NCBI RefSeq assembly: GCF_019455385.1 | Contig: NZ_JACOFR010000028.1 | Location: forward strand, 28,707 to 92,706 | Reading direction: 5' to 3' | Origin: Bradyrhizobium sp. BR 10289 | GTDB lineage: Bacteria > Pseudomonadota > Alphaproteobacteria > Rhizobiales > Xanthobacteraceae | Length of the DNA: 64,000 nucleotides | Shown: positions 52,145 through 61,728 of the stretch, in pieces | Layout: each line of letters begins with the position of its first letter | How positions within the stretch are numbered: position 1 is the first letter of the stretch | Position numbers and translations under genes: made by a program | The notes under the pieces: generated by a model | What the model was told of the DNA's origin: nothing | The model's input: the letters and a program-made list of their open reading frames with translations, nothing else | Database searches by the model: none

Positions 52145-53377
52145 ATGAAGCTCTCCACCGTTACGCCCGCCGATATCCGCCGCGCGCTGCTGCTGCGCAA
52201 GGAGATCGCGCTGCTCGATCTCCGATATGAGGCCGCCTTCGCCACCGGCCATCCGCTGTTCGCGGCGAACATGTCCGCGGACCGCATCGCGATCGAGGCC
52301 GAGGTGAGGCTGCCGCGCAAGGACGTGGCGATCGTGCTCTATGACAACGGTGAGGGACTGGTTGCCGGGGCTGCCGCGCAGCTTGCGGCCCTCGGCTACA
52401 CCAACGTCCGTGCGCTCGACGGCGGGCTGCAGGCCTGGCGCGATGCCGGCTATCAGATGTTCGAGGACGTCAATTCCTATTCGAAGGCATTCGGCGAGCT
52501 GGTCGAGGCGCGCCGCCACACGCCCTCGTTCAGCGCCGACGAAGTCGCAAAGCTGATCGCCGACAAGGCCAATATCTCCATCCTCGACGTCCGCCGCTTC
52601 GACGAATACGCGACCATGAACATCCCGGGTTCAATCAGCGTGCCCGGCGCGGAGCTGGTGCTGCGGGCAGGGCAGGCCGCGCCCGATCCTGACACCACGA
52701 TCATCGTGAATTGCGCCGGCCGCACGCGCTCGATCATCGGCACCCAGTCGCTGATCAACGCCGGCGTGCCGAATAAGGTGCGGGCACTGCGCAACGGCAC
52801 CATCGGCTGGACGCTGGCGCGGCATGCGCTCAACCACGGCGCGGACAGGCGCGGCGCGATCGGGTCGTTCGACGGCGGCCCGGCCAATGCCCGCGACGTC
52901 GCCTATCGCGCCGGTGTCCGTCACATCGACGCGAGCGAGATGGCGGCGCTCGTCGCAGAGGCCGATCGCACGCTCTATCGTTTCGACGTGCGCGACGCCG
53001 AAGAATATGCCGCCGGCCATCTCCCGGGCTTCCGCCATTATCCCGGCGGCCAGCTCGTGCAGGAGACCGACATGGCCGCACCGGTGCGCGGCGCGCGCAT
53101 CGTCCTGACCGACGACAAAGGCGTGCGCGCCGACATGACGGCCTCCTGGCTCGCGCAGATGGGCTGGGAGGTCTATGTGCGCGAGGGCGGCTATGACGGC
53201 ACGCTGGAGATTGGTCCGCCGCTCGTGCTTCCGAAGCCCGACCCGGCCCATCGCTACCGCCGGCCCTATGAAGGCACCGACATCGCGGAGAAGGCGATGC
53301 AAGCCTATCTCGATTGGGAATACGGCCTCGTCGAGCAGCTCCGCCTCGACGGCACGCACGGGTTTTATGTGATCTGA
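52145..53377 (+). CDS. Triple-domain rhodanese (sulfurtransferase) protein
   Basis: The 410-residue protein carries three rhodanese modules. The second has the active-site Cys in TTIIVNCAGRTRSIIGTQSL (near residue 200). In the first the Cys position reads VLYDNGEG and in the third VLTDDKGVRADM, so both lack it and are probably structural or binding domains. Rhodaneses move sulfur from thiosulfate or persulfide to cyanide or proteins. The ATG at 52145 gives the first domain and is used over a start 23 codons earlier. It may be co-transcribed with the hydrolase. Confidence 0.88.
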   Translation: MKLSTVTPADIRRALLLRKEIALLDLRYEAAFATGHPLFAANMSADRIAIEAEVRLPRKDVAIVLYDNGEGLVAGAAAQLAALGYTNVRALDGGLQAWRDAGYQMFEDVNSYSKAFGELVEARRHTPSFSADEVAKLIADKANISILDVRRFDEYATMNIPGSISVPGAELVLRAGQAAPDPDTTIIVNCAGRTRSIIGTQSLINAGVPNKVRALRNGTIGWTLARHALNHGADRRGAIGSFDGGPANARDVAYRAGVRHIDASEMAALVAEADRTLYRFDVRDAEEYAAGHLPGFRHYPGGQLVQETDMAAPVRGARIVLTDDKGVRADMTASWLAQMGWEVYVREGGYDGTLEIGPPLVLPKPDPAHRYRRPYEGTDIAEKAMQAYLDWEYGLVEQLRLDGTHGFYVI

Positions 53378-53387
53378 GTCTGAATAC

Positions 53388-53511
53388 CGTCACCCTGAGG
53401 TGCTCGCCCTTTGGCGAGCCTCGAAGGGCGACGGCCCGGCTTTTCGCCGTGCGGAGGCATCGGGGCCGTTCATCCTTCGAGGCTCGCAAGGGTGCGCACC
53501 TCAGGATGACG
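53388..53511. repeat. Palindromic intergenic repeat (CCTGAGGTGC type)
   Basis: CGTCACCCTGAGGTGC (53388-53403) pairs with GCACCTCAGGATGACG (53496-53511) with one mismatch. Inner arms GCGAGCCTCGAAGG (53414-53427) and CCTTCGAGGCTCGC (53474-53487) pair perfectly. A large hairpin element lies between the rhodanese and serA genes. The rest of the 278-base gap to the serA start shows nothing else. Such elements are common in this bacterial group. Confidence 0.7.
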
Positions 53512-53655
53512 GGGCTGTGGTGCGGTATGACGGAGATATTGGTGGGATGCCAGGCGTTCCGCCCCTGCCATCCTCTCCCCGTATCCAAACCCTATTGTCC
53601 TTTGCACCGTCGGCGGTCTATGAGCTGCCGCAAAGCCGTCATTTCAGGAGATTCA

Positions 53656-54900
<1,245 letters not shown>

Positions 54901-54917
54901 ACCGCCGAATTGACGTC

Positions 54918-54952
54918 CGCCAGGAGGTCGCTTTGAATGCGGCCTCCTGGCG
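54918..54952. repeat. Hairpin after serA
   Basis: CGCCAGGAGG (54918-54927) and CCTCCTGGCG (54943-54952) pair perfectly over ten bases, directly after the serA stop. No T-run follows, so it is a possible, weak terminator or mRNA 3' stabiliser. Confidence 0.45.
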
Positions 54953-54987
54953 AAGTGAACAAGAAATAGAAGCGATAGGAGGAAACG

Positions 54988-56649
54988 ATGGCGCGGATGC
55001 GGGCGAATTTCTGTGCGTTATGCGTGGGGGTGTCCATTGCATTGGGGGCGGGCGGCGCATCGGCGGTCACCTTGGCTGAGGATGCGGACACGGTCTGCAA
55101 GGGCCTCGCCGGCGGCACCGATGCGGTGAAGATCGATGCCGCGACGATGTTGGCACCATCGCCTTTAGCCCTCGCTGAACGCGGGCCGACGCCGTCGGGA
55201 CGCGTCATGCCGGCCAATCCTGCCTTCTGCAAGGTGCTCGGTCATATCGACCCCGCCGATCCCATGGCGCCGCCGATCAAATTCCAGGTCAATCTTCCGA
55301 TCGAATGGAACGGCCGCTCGGTGCAATATGGCGGCGGCGGTTTCAACGGCGTGCTGATTACCGGCCTTGGATTGCCGCCGGCCTATCCCTTCGACAAGCC
55401 GTCGCCGCTCGCGCGCGGTTTTGTCACCTACGGCACCGATTCCGGCCATGAGACCCGGCCGGGCGAGCCACCGCAGCTCTTTGCGCTCAACGACGAGGCC
55501 TTCGAGAATTTTGCCCATCGTGCCTACAAGAAGGTTCGCGACGCCGCGGTCGCGCTGATGCAGCGCGCCTACGGCAAGAAGCCCGAAAAAATGTACTTCA
55601 TGGGCTCGTCCGAGGGCGGCCGCGAAGGCCTGACCATGGCCCAGCGCTATCCTGACGATTTCGACGGCATTTTCGCCCGCGTGCCCGTCATCAATTGGGT
55701 GGGCCTGCAGCATGCGGGTACGCGCTCAGGCCTCGTGACCATGGGGCAGGGCTGGATCAGTCCTGCGCAGGTGAAGCTCGTCGGTGATGCTGTGCGAGCC
55801 GCTTGCGACAAGGCCGACGGCTCCGACGACGCGCTGGTGCTGGACGCCGTGGGCTGCAAAGCGACGTTCAAGGTCGAGACCTTGCGTTGCGCCGACGGCA
55901 ACAGCGGCGACGAGTGCCTCAGCGACGCACAGATCAAGGCAATCAATACGCTGCACGCCACCTACAAATTCCCGTTCACACTCGCCAATGGCCTCGACGA
56001 TTATCCGGGCTGGGGCGTCTCGGGCGAGGACACGCCGGCAACCGGCCCGACCGGCGGCTGGTCTGCGTGGTGGCTCGGCAGCGCGCCGCCGGCGCAGCCG
56101 CCCGCGCCCAACAACGGCATTGCCTGGATCTACGGTGCCGGCGGCATTCAATACGTGTTTGCGCGCGATCCCAAGCTCGACGTCACCACCTACAAGGTGG
56201 AGGACCACAAAGCGCGGCTGCTCGAAGTCTCCAGCCTGATGGATTCGACCGATCCCGATCTCAGCCGATTCCGGGCGCGCGGCGGCCGGCTGATCATGCT
56301 CGAGCACATGGCGGATTACGCGCAGAGCCCCTATGCAGGTATTCGCTATTTCGAGAGCGTCGAGCGCAAGCTCGGCAAGGCGGAGACGGCCGAATTCGCG
56401 CGGCTCTACACCGCACCCGGCGTTGACCATGTCGGCTCCGGTGCGCCGGCCAATGTCGACATGTTGAGCGTGCTGGTCGACTGGGTCGAGAAAGGCAAGG
56501 CGCCCGGCGATCTCGAAGTCAGCGAGCAGAAGGTCGAGGCGCCGTCATTCGCGGTGCTGCGTGCGCTGCCGCTGTGCCGCTGGCCGACATGGCCGCATTA
56601 CAAAGAGGGTCCGGTGAAGGAGGTCGCAAGCTTCACATGCGCGCCTTAG
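54988..56649 (+). CDS. Exported tannase / feruloyl esterase family protein
   Basis: The 553-residue protein has a signal peptide (FCALCVGVSIALGAGGASA) and a tannase-type alpha/beta-hydrolase fold. The nucleophile elbow is MYFMGSSEGGREGLTMAQ near residue 205; the DGIFARVPV region, an Asp in RGGRLIMLEHMADYAQSP and the catalytic His in PGVDHVGSGAP complete the triad. Many cysteines are paired by family. Such enzymes hydrolyse galloyl or feruloyl esters of plant polymers; the exact substrate is open. The context suggests a plant-associated lifestyle. Confidence 0.9.
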   Translation: MARMRANFCALCVGVSIALGAGGASAVTLAEDADTVCKGLAGGTDAVKIDAATMLAPSPLALAERGPTPSGRVMPANPAFCKVLGHIDPADPMAPPIKFQVNLPIEWNGRSVQYGGGGFNGVLITGLGLPPAYPFDKPSPLARGFVTYGTDSGHETRPGEPPQLFALNDEAFENFAHRAYKKVRDAAVALMQRAYGKKPEKMYFMGSSEGGREGLTMAQRYPDDFDGIFARVPVINWVGLQHAGTRSGLVTMGQGWISPAQVKLVGDAVRAACDKADGSDDALVLDAVGCKATFKVETLRCADGNSGDECLSDAQIKAINTLHATYKFPFTLANGLDDYPGWGVSGEDTPATGPTGGWSAWWLGSAPPAQPPAPNNGIAWIYGAGGIQYVFARDPKLDVTTYKVEDHKARLLEVSSLMDSTDPDLSRFRARGGRLIMLEHMADYAQSPYAGIRYFESVERKLGKAETAEFARLYTAPGVDHVGSGAPANVDMLSVLVDWVEKGKAPGDLEVSEQKVEAPSFAVLRALPLCRWPTWPHYKEGPVKEVASFTCAP

Positions 56650-56669
56650 GGCACCGATCGTCACCACGG

Positions 56670-56752
56670 CGTCATGGCGGGCTTGTCCCGGCCATCCAAG
56701 CCTTGCCGTGCAACAGAGGACGTGGATGCCCAGGACAAGCCCGGGCATGACG
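56670..56752. repeat. Palindromic intergenic repeat (CGTCATG type)
   Basis: The stretch CGTCATGGCGGGCTTGTCCC (from 56670) and the complement ending GGGCATGACG (to 56752) are imperfect inverted arms of about 29 bases; TGGATGCCCAGGACAAGCCC at 56723 is the inner part. It sits between the tannase and the DHA2 pump gene, which face each other, so it may also help terminate both. Confidence 0.65.
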
Positions 56753-56763
56753 AACTCCGCCTT

Positions 56764-58377
56764 CTAATGCGCCGGTCCACCCGCGGCCTTCACCCTTCGC
56801 GTCAGCAGCACCGCGATCGCGGCGAGCACCAGCACCGCGCCGATTAACGCAAAGGCGTCTGAATAGCCCATCACCAGCGCCTGGCGCTTCACCGTCTTGC
56901 CGAGCGCAATGATGGCCTGCTCGCGCGCGGCGTGGGGATCGGGCACGCCGTGGGCCATGAAGTAATCCGTCATCTGCGCGATGCGGCTGCGGACCTCCTC
57001 GCGGCCGAGCGTGACCGACTGGCCGATGATGTTGGAGTGGAACTGCTCGCGCTTGGTGATGATGGTGGCGAGCGTCGCCGTGCCGATGGCGCCGCCGAGA
57101 TTGCGGAACATGTTGCTGATGCCGGAGGCGGCGGCCGCATCCTGCGGCGCGATGCCGCCCGTCAGCACCGAGGTCAGCGGCGTCAGCACCATGGCCTGGC
57201 CGACCGCGCGCACGATGTTCGGGATCCAGAGCTGGTCGCCGGCGTAGTCCGGCGACATCGCCGTGTTCATGAAGCAGCTATAGGCGAAGATCAAAAGGCC
57301 CGTGATGGCGATGTAGCGCGTGTCGAAGCGTTGCATCAGTTTCGGGATCAGCGGGATCAGCATCAGCTGCGGCAAGCCGGTCCAGGCCAGCACATTGCCG
57401 ATCTGCTCGGCATTGTAGCCCTGGGCCTGGCCGAGATAGGCGGGCAGGATGTAGACCGAGCCGAACAGCGCGAAGCCGACCATCGTCATCGCGATGGTGC
57501 CGAAGCCGAAATTGCGCTGTGTCAACAGGCGCAGCCGGATCAGCGGCTTTTCGATCGTGAGCTCGATCGTGACGAACAGCGTCAGGCTCACGGCCGCGAC
57601 GATCGCGAGCTTGACGATGAAGGGCGATGAGAACCAGTCGTCCTTGTTGCCTTCCTCGAGCACGGCCTGCAGCGCCGACAGCCCGATCGCCATGGTGACG
57701 ATGCCGGCCCAGTCGCCGTCCTTCAGAAGGCCGAGCTGCATCTTCGTGCGCTCCAGCGTCAGATAGAGCGCGGCCACCATGACGGCGGTCGGAAGCACGT
57801 TGACGAAGAAGATGGTGCGCCAGCCGTAATTCTCGGTGAGATAACCGCCGATGGTCGGCCCGATCGCGGGGGCGAAGGTCACCGACAACGCGAAGATCGC
57901 AAGGCCGACCGGCTGCTGCGGCTTTGGCAGCTTGGTCAGCACCAGCGTGAACGCCATCGGGATCAACACGCCGCCGGCAAAGCCTTGCAGGCCGCGCATC
58001 GCGATCATCGAGGGCAAATCATGGGTGAAGGCACAAGCGACCGAGAACGCCGCGAACAGCGTCGCGCTCGCCAGCATGTAGCGGCGGAACGTGAACACGC
58101 GGCTGAGATAATCGGTCAGCGGGATCACGATGATCTCGCCGATCAGATAGGACGTCGAGATCCAGGAGCCGTTGTCGGCGCCGGTGCCGATGCCGCCCTC
58201 GATATTGCCGAGCGAGGCGTTGGTGATCTGGATATTCAGGATCGCCATGAACGAGCCGATCATGGCGGCGAGCACGGCGACCCAGACCGCGGCGCTCGCG
58301 CGGTTGGGATCGGCAGGCGCGCGCTCAGGCGTCGCGGCCGGTGATGCCGGCGTCGAAAGTGACAGGCTGTTTGACAT
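56764..58377 (-). CDS. DHA2 family MFS multidrug transporter (EmrB-like)
   Basis: The 537-residue protein has about 14 membrane helices: AVLAAMIGSFMAILNIQITN at the start, IGGYLTENYGWRTIFFVNVL after helix 4 and FRNLGGAIGTATLATII late. It is the pump part of an EmrAB-type tripartite system, which needs an outer-membrane TolC-like partner not seen here. The first 53 bases of its gene overlap the end of the HlyD-type gene, as expected of a translationally coupled pair. Confidence 0.93.
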   Translation of the reverse strand: MSNSLSLSTPASPAATPERAPADPNRASAAVWVAVLAAMIGSFMAILNIQITNASLGNIEGGIGTGADNGSWISTSYLIGEIIVIPLTDYLSRVFTFRRYMLASATLFAAFSVACAFTHDLPSMIAMRGLQGFAGGVLIPMAFTLVLTKLPKPQQPVGLAIFALSVTFAPAIGPTIGGYLTENYGWRTIFFVNVLPTAVMVAALYLTLERTKMQLGLLKDGDWAGIVTMAIGLSALQAVLEEGNKDDWFSSPFIVKLAIVAAVSLTLFVTIELTIEKPLIRLRLLTQRNFGFGTIAMTMVGFALFGSVYILPAYLGQAQGYNAEQIGNVLAWTGLPQLMLIPLIPKLMQRFDTRYIAITGLLIFAYSCFMNTAMSPDYAGDQLWIPNIVRAVGQAMVLTPLTSVLTGGIAPQDAAAASGISNMFRNLGGAIGTATLATIITKREQFHSNIIGQSVTLGREEVRSRIAQMTDYFMAHGVPDPHAAREQAIIALGKTVKRQALVMGYSDAFALIGAVLVLAAIAVLLTRRVKAAGGPAH

Positions 58378-59572
58378 GGCACGACCCTCCGGAGACGAGC
58401 TTCGCTTTGGACGCGGCGTCCGCGTTCGCGGCCGGCGCGGTCGAACGTGTTGCAATGGTTGGGATGACGGACATGCCGGGCCGCAGCGTGATCGCCGGTG
58501 CATTCGCGGCATCGAGCAGGATCTTGACCGGGATGCGCTGCACCACCTTGGTGAAATTGCCCGTGGCATTGTCCGGCGGCAGCAGCGCGAATTCCTGGCC
58601 GCTCGCCGGCGCGAGGGAGTCGACGTGACCGTGCACGACCTGGCCCGGGAACATGTCGACCTCGATATCGACCGCCTGCCCGGCCTTCACGTGGGTGAGC
58701 TGCGTTTCCTTGAAATTGGCGACGACGTAAGCACCGTCCGCCGGCACGATCGACATCAGCTGCGTGCCCGCCTGCACGAACTGGCCGACGCGCAAGGAGC
58801 GGTTGCCGACGATCCCGTCGATCGGCGAAACGATCGTGGTGTAGCCTAGATTGAGCTCGGCCTGCTGCTGGATCGCGGCGGCGCGGGCAGTAGCGGCCTT
58901 GGCCTGCACGATCTCCGCCTTGAGCAGATCGACCTGCTTCCGGGCGGAGATCAGGTTGGCGTTGTCGCGCGCGATCGTCGCGTCCGCGCCGGCGTCGCGG
59001 GCCTGCGCCTGCTGCGCGTTCTGCACGCTGCCATAGCCGGTCTTGGCGAGATCGCTGTAGCGCTTGTTCTCCTGCTCCGCGAAGGTCTTGGCGGCGGTGT
59101 CGACGTCGATAGTCGCCTTGGCGGCGGCGATCACCGCCTGCTGAACATCGAGCTGGGCCTCCTTGCTGGTCACCGTCGCATTCGCGGCGGCGACATCGGC
59201 CTTGGCCTGGTCGAGCGCCACCTTGAAGTCGCGATCGTCGATCCGGGCCAGCACCTGGCCGGCCTTCACATGCTCGTTATCGGAGACCAAGACACCGTTG
59301 AGATAGCCGCTGACCTTGGGTGCGATGGTGGTGTTGTCCGCCTTCACATAGGCGTCATCGGTGGAGACGAGGTACTGGCCGACGGTCCAGTAATCGTAGC
59401 CATACCAGCCGGCGCCGGCCAATGCGACGGCCGCCGCACCCATCAGCAACAGCTTGCGAAGATTCAGCTTTTTCTTGGTGGCTCCGGTCGGCGTGGCCGG
59501 CAGGATGCCCTCGCGTGCGGTCGCGGGAATGGCGGTCTGGGCGGCAGCGGACGGGGTCGTGTGGACGGTCAT
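58325..59572 (-). CDS. HlyD/EmrA membrane fusion protein
   Basis: The 415-residue adaptor has one N-terminal membrane helix (LLLMGAAAVALAGAGWYGYDY), a biotinyl-lipoyl-like domain (VSTDDAYVKADNTTIAPKVS; VKAGQVLARIDDRDFKV) and a long helical hairpin (residues 130-255). The beta-barrel part includes IVSPIDGIVGNRSLRVGQFV. EmrA-type proteins link the inner-membrane pump to the outer membrane. Regulation is probably by the divergent TetR gene. Confidence 0.92.
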   Translation of the reverse strand: MTVHTTPSAAAQTAIPATAREGILPATPTGATKKKLNLRKLLLMGAAAVALAGAGWYGYDYWTVGQYLVSTDDAYVKADNTTIAPKVSGYLNGVLVSDNEHVKAGQVLARIDDRDFKVALDQAKADVAAANATVTSKEAQLDVQQAVIAAAKATIDVDTAAKTFAEQENKRYSDLAKTGYGSVQNAQQAQARDAGADATIARDNANLISARKQVDLLKAEIVQAKAATARAAAIQQQAELNLGYTTIVSPIDGIVGNRSLRVGQFVQAGTQLMSIVPADGAYVVANFKETQLTHVKAGQAVDIEVDMFPGQVVHGHVDSLAPASGQEFALLPPDNATGNFTKVVQRIPVKILLDAANAPAITLRPGMSVIPTIATRSTAPAANADAASKAKLVSGGSCHVKQPVTFDAGITGRDA

Positions 59573-59640
59573 GGCCGGCTCCCCTGAATTAGGAAACTTG
59601 ATAATTTCCAAAATGAGACTAGCTTGGGAATTGTCAATGG

Positions 59641-59656
59641 AATGACAGGCGTCATT
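59641..59656. promoter_or_regulatory. Candidate TetR operator
   Basis: AATGAC-AGGC-GTCATT is a perfect 16-base palindrome 8 bases upstream of the TetR start and 69 bases upstream of the EmrA-type start on the other strand. A further GGAAA/TTTCC pair lies nearer the EmrA start. A shared operator controlling both genes is likely; binding is inferred. Confidence 0.6.
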
Positions 59657-59663
59657 TAAAAGC

Positions 59664-60323
59664 ATGGCTCAGGCAAAATCAGACAGTGGCTGCCGCCCGC
59701 GCGGCCGGCCTCCGGTGCGCAGCGACGAGGAAACGAAGCAGATCGTCCTCGAAGCCGCGCGGCATACGTTTGCTGCCGAGGGCTATGCCGCGACCAGCAC
59801 CGAGGAGCTCGCGCGCGGCGCCGGCATCTCGACCAAGACCTTGTATCGGCTGTTCCCGGGCAAGGCCGCGCTGTTCGAAGCGATGTGCGCGGACAGGCTG
59901 GAGCGACTGCTCTCGGCGGTCGACCTGCAAGGGAGCGACGAGGTCGATATCGAAACCGGCCTGCACGCCGCGTTGCTCGCCTGCGCCGATCTCGCGCTCG
60001 ATCCCGAGGTCGTGGCGTTGCAGCGCATGGTGCTGCAGCAATCCGCCACATTTCCCGAGCTCGCCGCCAATTTCTACAACAACGGCATTGCTCGTACCGC
60101 CAAGGCGCTGGCCGGCTGGTTGCGTCTCCAGGTCAAGCGTAAGCGCATCGCAATCGACGATCCCGAGGAAGTCGCCGGCATGCTGGTCGGCATGGTCGCA
60201 TCGGCGCCTCAGCGCGCCGCGATCTATGGTGGCCTACCATTGCCGTCGCGCAAGCAGATCGAACGGCGCGTGCAGACCTGCGCCACCCTGTTCCTCGACG
60301 GCTGCCGCGCCAAATCGGCCTGA
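59664..60323 (+). CDS. TetR/AcrR family transcriptional regulator
   Basis: The 219-residue protein has a TetR helix-turn-helix (TKQIVLEAARHTFAAEGYAA, LARGAGISTKTLYRLFPGKA at about 25-65) and a C-terminal domain (LQGSDEVDIETGLHAALLAC; VALQRMVLQQSATFPELAAN; RAAIYGGLPLPSR). It diverges from the EmrAB-type pump and probably represses it, releasing on binding a hydrophobic drug or plant compound. Confidence 0.93.
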   Translation: MAQAKSDSGCRPRGRPPVRSDEETKQIVLEAARHTFAAEGYAATSTEELARGAGISTKTLYRLFPGKAALFEAMCADRLERLLSAVDLQGSDEVDIETGLHAALLACADLALDPEVVALQRMVLQQSATFPELAANFYNNGIARTAKALAGWLRLQVKRKRIAIDDPEEVAGMLVGMVASAPQRAAIYGGLPLPSRKQIERRVQTCATLFLDGCRAKSA

Positions 60324-60360
60324 CGGCCGCGCTTTGACAAGAGTGCCGGTGTCGGTTATC

Positions 60361-60378
60361 TATTTCGCATGCGAAATA
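60361..60378. promoter_or_regulatory. Perfect 18-base palindrome over the MarR start codon
   Basis: TATTTCGCATGCGAAATA is perfectly self-complementary and contains the ATG (60369-60371) of the MarR gene at its centre. A MarR dimer bound here would block both transcription and the ribosome start region. Autoregulation is inferred from position and symmetry. Confidence 0.6.
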
Positions 60379-60830
60379 AATCCGCCGCGGCGAGCCACCA
60401 CCGGCTGATCTACCTCCTGAGCGTCGCACAACGCCGGTTGCAGCGCTGGATGGCGTCGCAGCCCGAGAGTGAGGTGACGCCGGCGCAGGCGGGGCTGCTG
60501 TTCATTCTCGGCAAGCAGGACGGCGCGCTGATGGGCGAAGCGGGCGCGGCGCTGGACATGGGGCCGGCCGGTATTTCCGGCCTCGTCGATCGCATGGAAG
60601 CCGCAGGACTGATCGAGCGGCGCGCCGATCGCGAGGACGGACGCGCCTTTCGGGTGTGGCTGACGCCGAAGGGGCGGAGCGCGCTGGCGCGGGCGAAAAC
60701 GTCGGCCGCCGAGATCAACGCGGCGCTGACGGACGGGTTCACGGCTGCGGAGATCGACATCGTGGCGCGCTGGCTCACCAGCATTCGGGACAAGTTTCCG
60801 AGAGACACTTCGAGATCACCAGAGGAATAA
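60369..60830 (+). CDS. MarR family transcriptional regulator
   Basis: The 153-residue protein has the MarR pattern: HRLIYLLSVAQRRLQRWMAS, VTPAQAGLLFILGKQDGALM, AALDMGPAGISGLVDRMEAA, GLIERRADREDGRAFRVWLT. The start ATG is inside an 18-base palindrome. The enoyl-CoA hydratase gene begins 10 bases downstream, so the pair probably forms an operon sensitive to an acyl-CoA or related ligand. Confidence 0.88.
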   Translation: MRNKSAAASHHRLIYLLSVAQRRLQRWMASQPESEVTPAQAGLLFILGKQDGALMGEAGAALDMGPAGISGLVDRMEAAGLIERRADREDGRAFRVWLTPKGRSALARAKTSAAEINAALTDGFTAAEIDIVARWLTSIRDKFPRDTSRSPEE

Positions 60831-60840
60831 GGAGAGCGCA

Positions 60841-61611
60841 ATGACCGAGCACGTCCGAATCGAGAACAACGGCGGAATTCTCACCATCACCCTGGCGCGT
60901 CCCGACAAGAAGAACGCACTGACGGATGCGATGTACGGCAAGCTCGCCGACACCATCGTATCCGCCGAGTCCGATCCCTCCGCCCGCGTGATCCTGATCC
61001 GCGGTGAGGGTGACATGTTCACCGCCGGCAACGATGTCGGCGAGTTCGCGGCGGTGGCATCCGGCAAGTCGGAAGGCAGCCGTAACGTCGTTCGCTTCAT
61101 CCAGTCGCTGGCGCGCTGCACAAGGCCGCTGGTCGCCGCGGTGCAGGGCCGCGCCGTCGGCGTCGGCACCACGATGCTCTTGCATTGCGATCTCGTCGTG
61201 CTCGCCGACAATGCGCAATTGTCGACGCCCTTCGTCAGCCTTGCGCTGGTGCCGGAGGCTGCCTCCAGCCTGTTGATGCCGGCCCGCATCGGCTATGCCC
61301 GCGCCTACGAAATGTTCGCGCTCGGCGAGACCGTGCCGGCGACATCCGCGCTGAACTGGGGTCTCGCCAACCGCGTGGTGCCGCTCGACAAGCTCGACGC
61401 GGAGGCGCTCGCGCTGGCGCAGCGACTCGCTCGCCAGCCGGCCGGCGCGCTCACCGCGACCAAGAAGCTGATGCGCAACGGCGAGGCGCTGGTCGCGCAG
61501 ATGCAGGCAGAGGGCGAGCAGTTCGCGCTGCGCCTGCGCACAGCGGAGGCGCGGGAGGCGTTTACGGCGTTTGCCGAGCGGCGGCCGCCGGATTTCACGA
61601 AAGTTGCCTGA
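60841..61611 (+). CDS. Enoyl-CoA hydratase/isomerase family protein
   Basis: The 256-residue crotonase starts MTEHVRIENNGGILTITLAR. The oxyanion loops are MFTAGNDVGEFA (residues 60-70) and QGRAVGVGTTMLLHCDLVV (near 100-118); the catalytic Glu is in LALVPEAASSLL, unlike the Asp in the 7292 paralogue, so hydration is chemically plausible. It lies 10 bases after a MarR gene and probably acts in fatty acid or aromatic beta-oxidation. Confidence 0.9.
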   Translation: MTEHVRIENNGGILTITLARPDKKNALTDAMYGKLADTIVSAESDPSARVILIRGEGDMFTAGNDVGEFAAVASGKSEGSRNVVRFIQSLARCTRPLVAAVQGRAVGVGTTMLLHCDLVVLADNAQLSTPFVSLALVPEAASSLLMPARIGYARAYEMFALGETVPATSALNWGLANRVVPLDKLDAEALALAQRLARQPAGALTATKKLMRNGEALVAQMQAEGEQFALRLRTAEAREAFTAFAERRPPDFTKVA

Positions 61612-61728
61612 TTTCGTTAGCGGAAAGCCCGGGCATGCCAGGAACTCTCGGCAATTTGACTAAAACCTTAACCGATCTTTGGCATGTCGCGCTGCAAGGT
61701 GGCCTTTTCCGAAGCCCCTCGTGACCCC

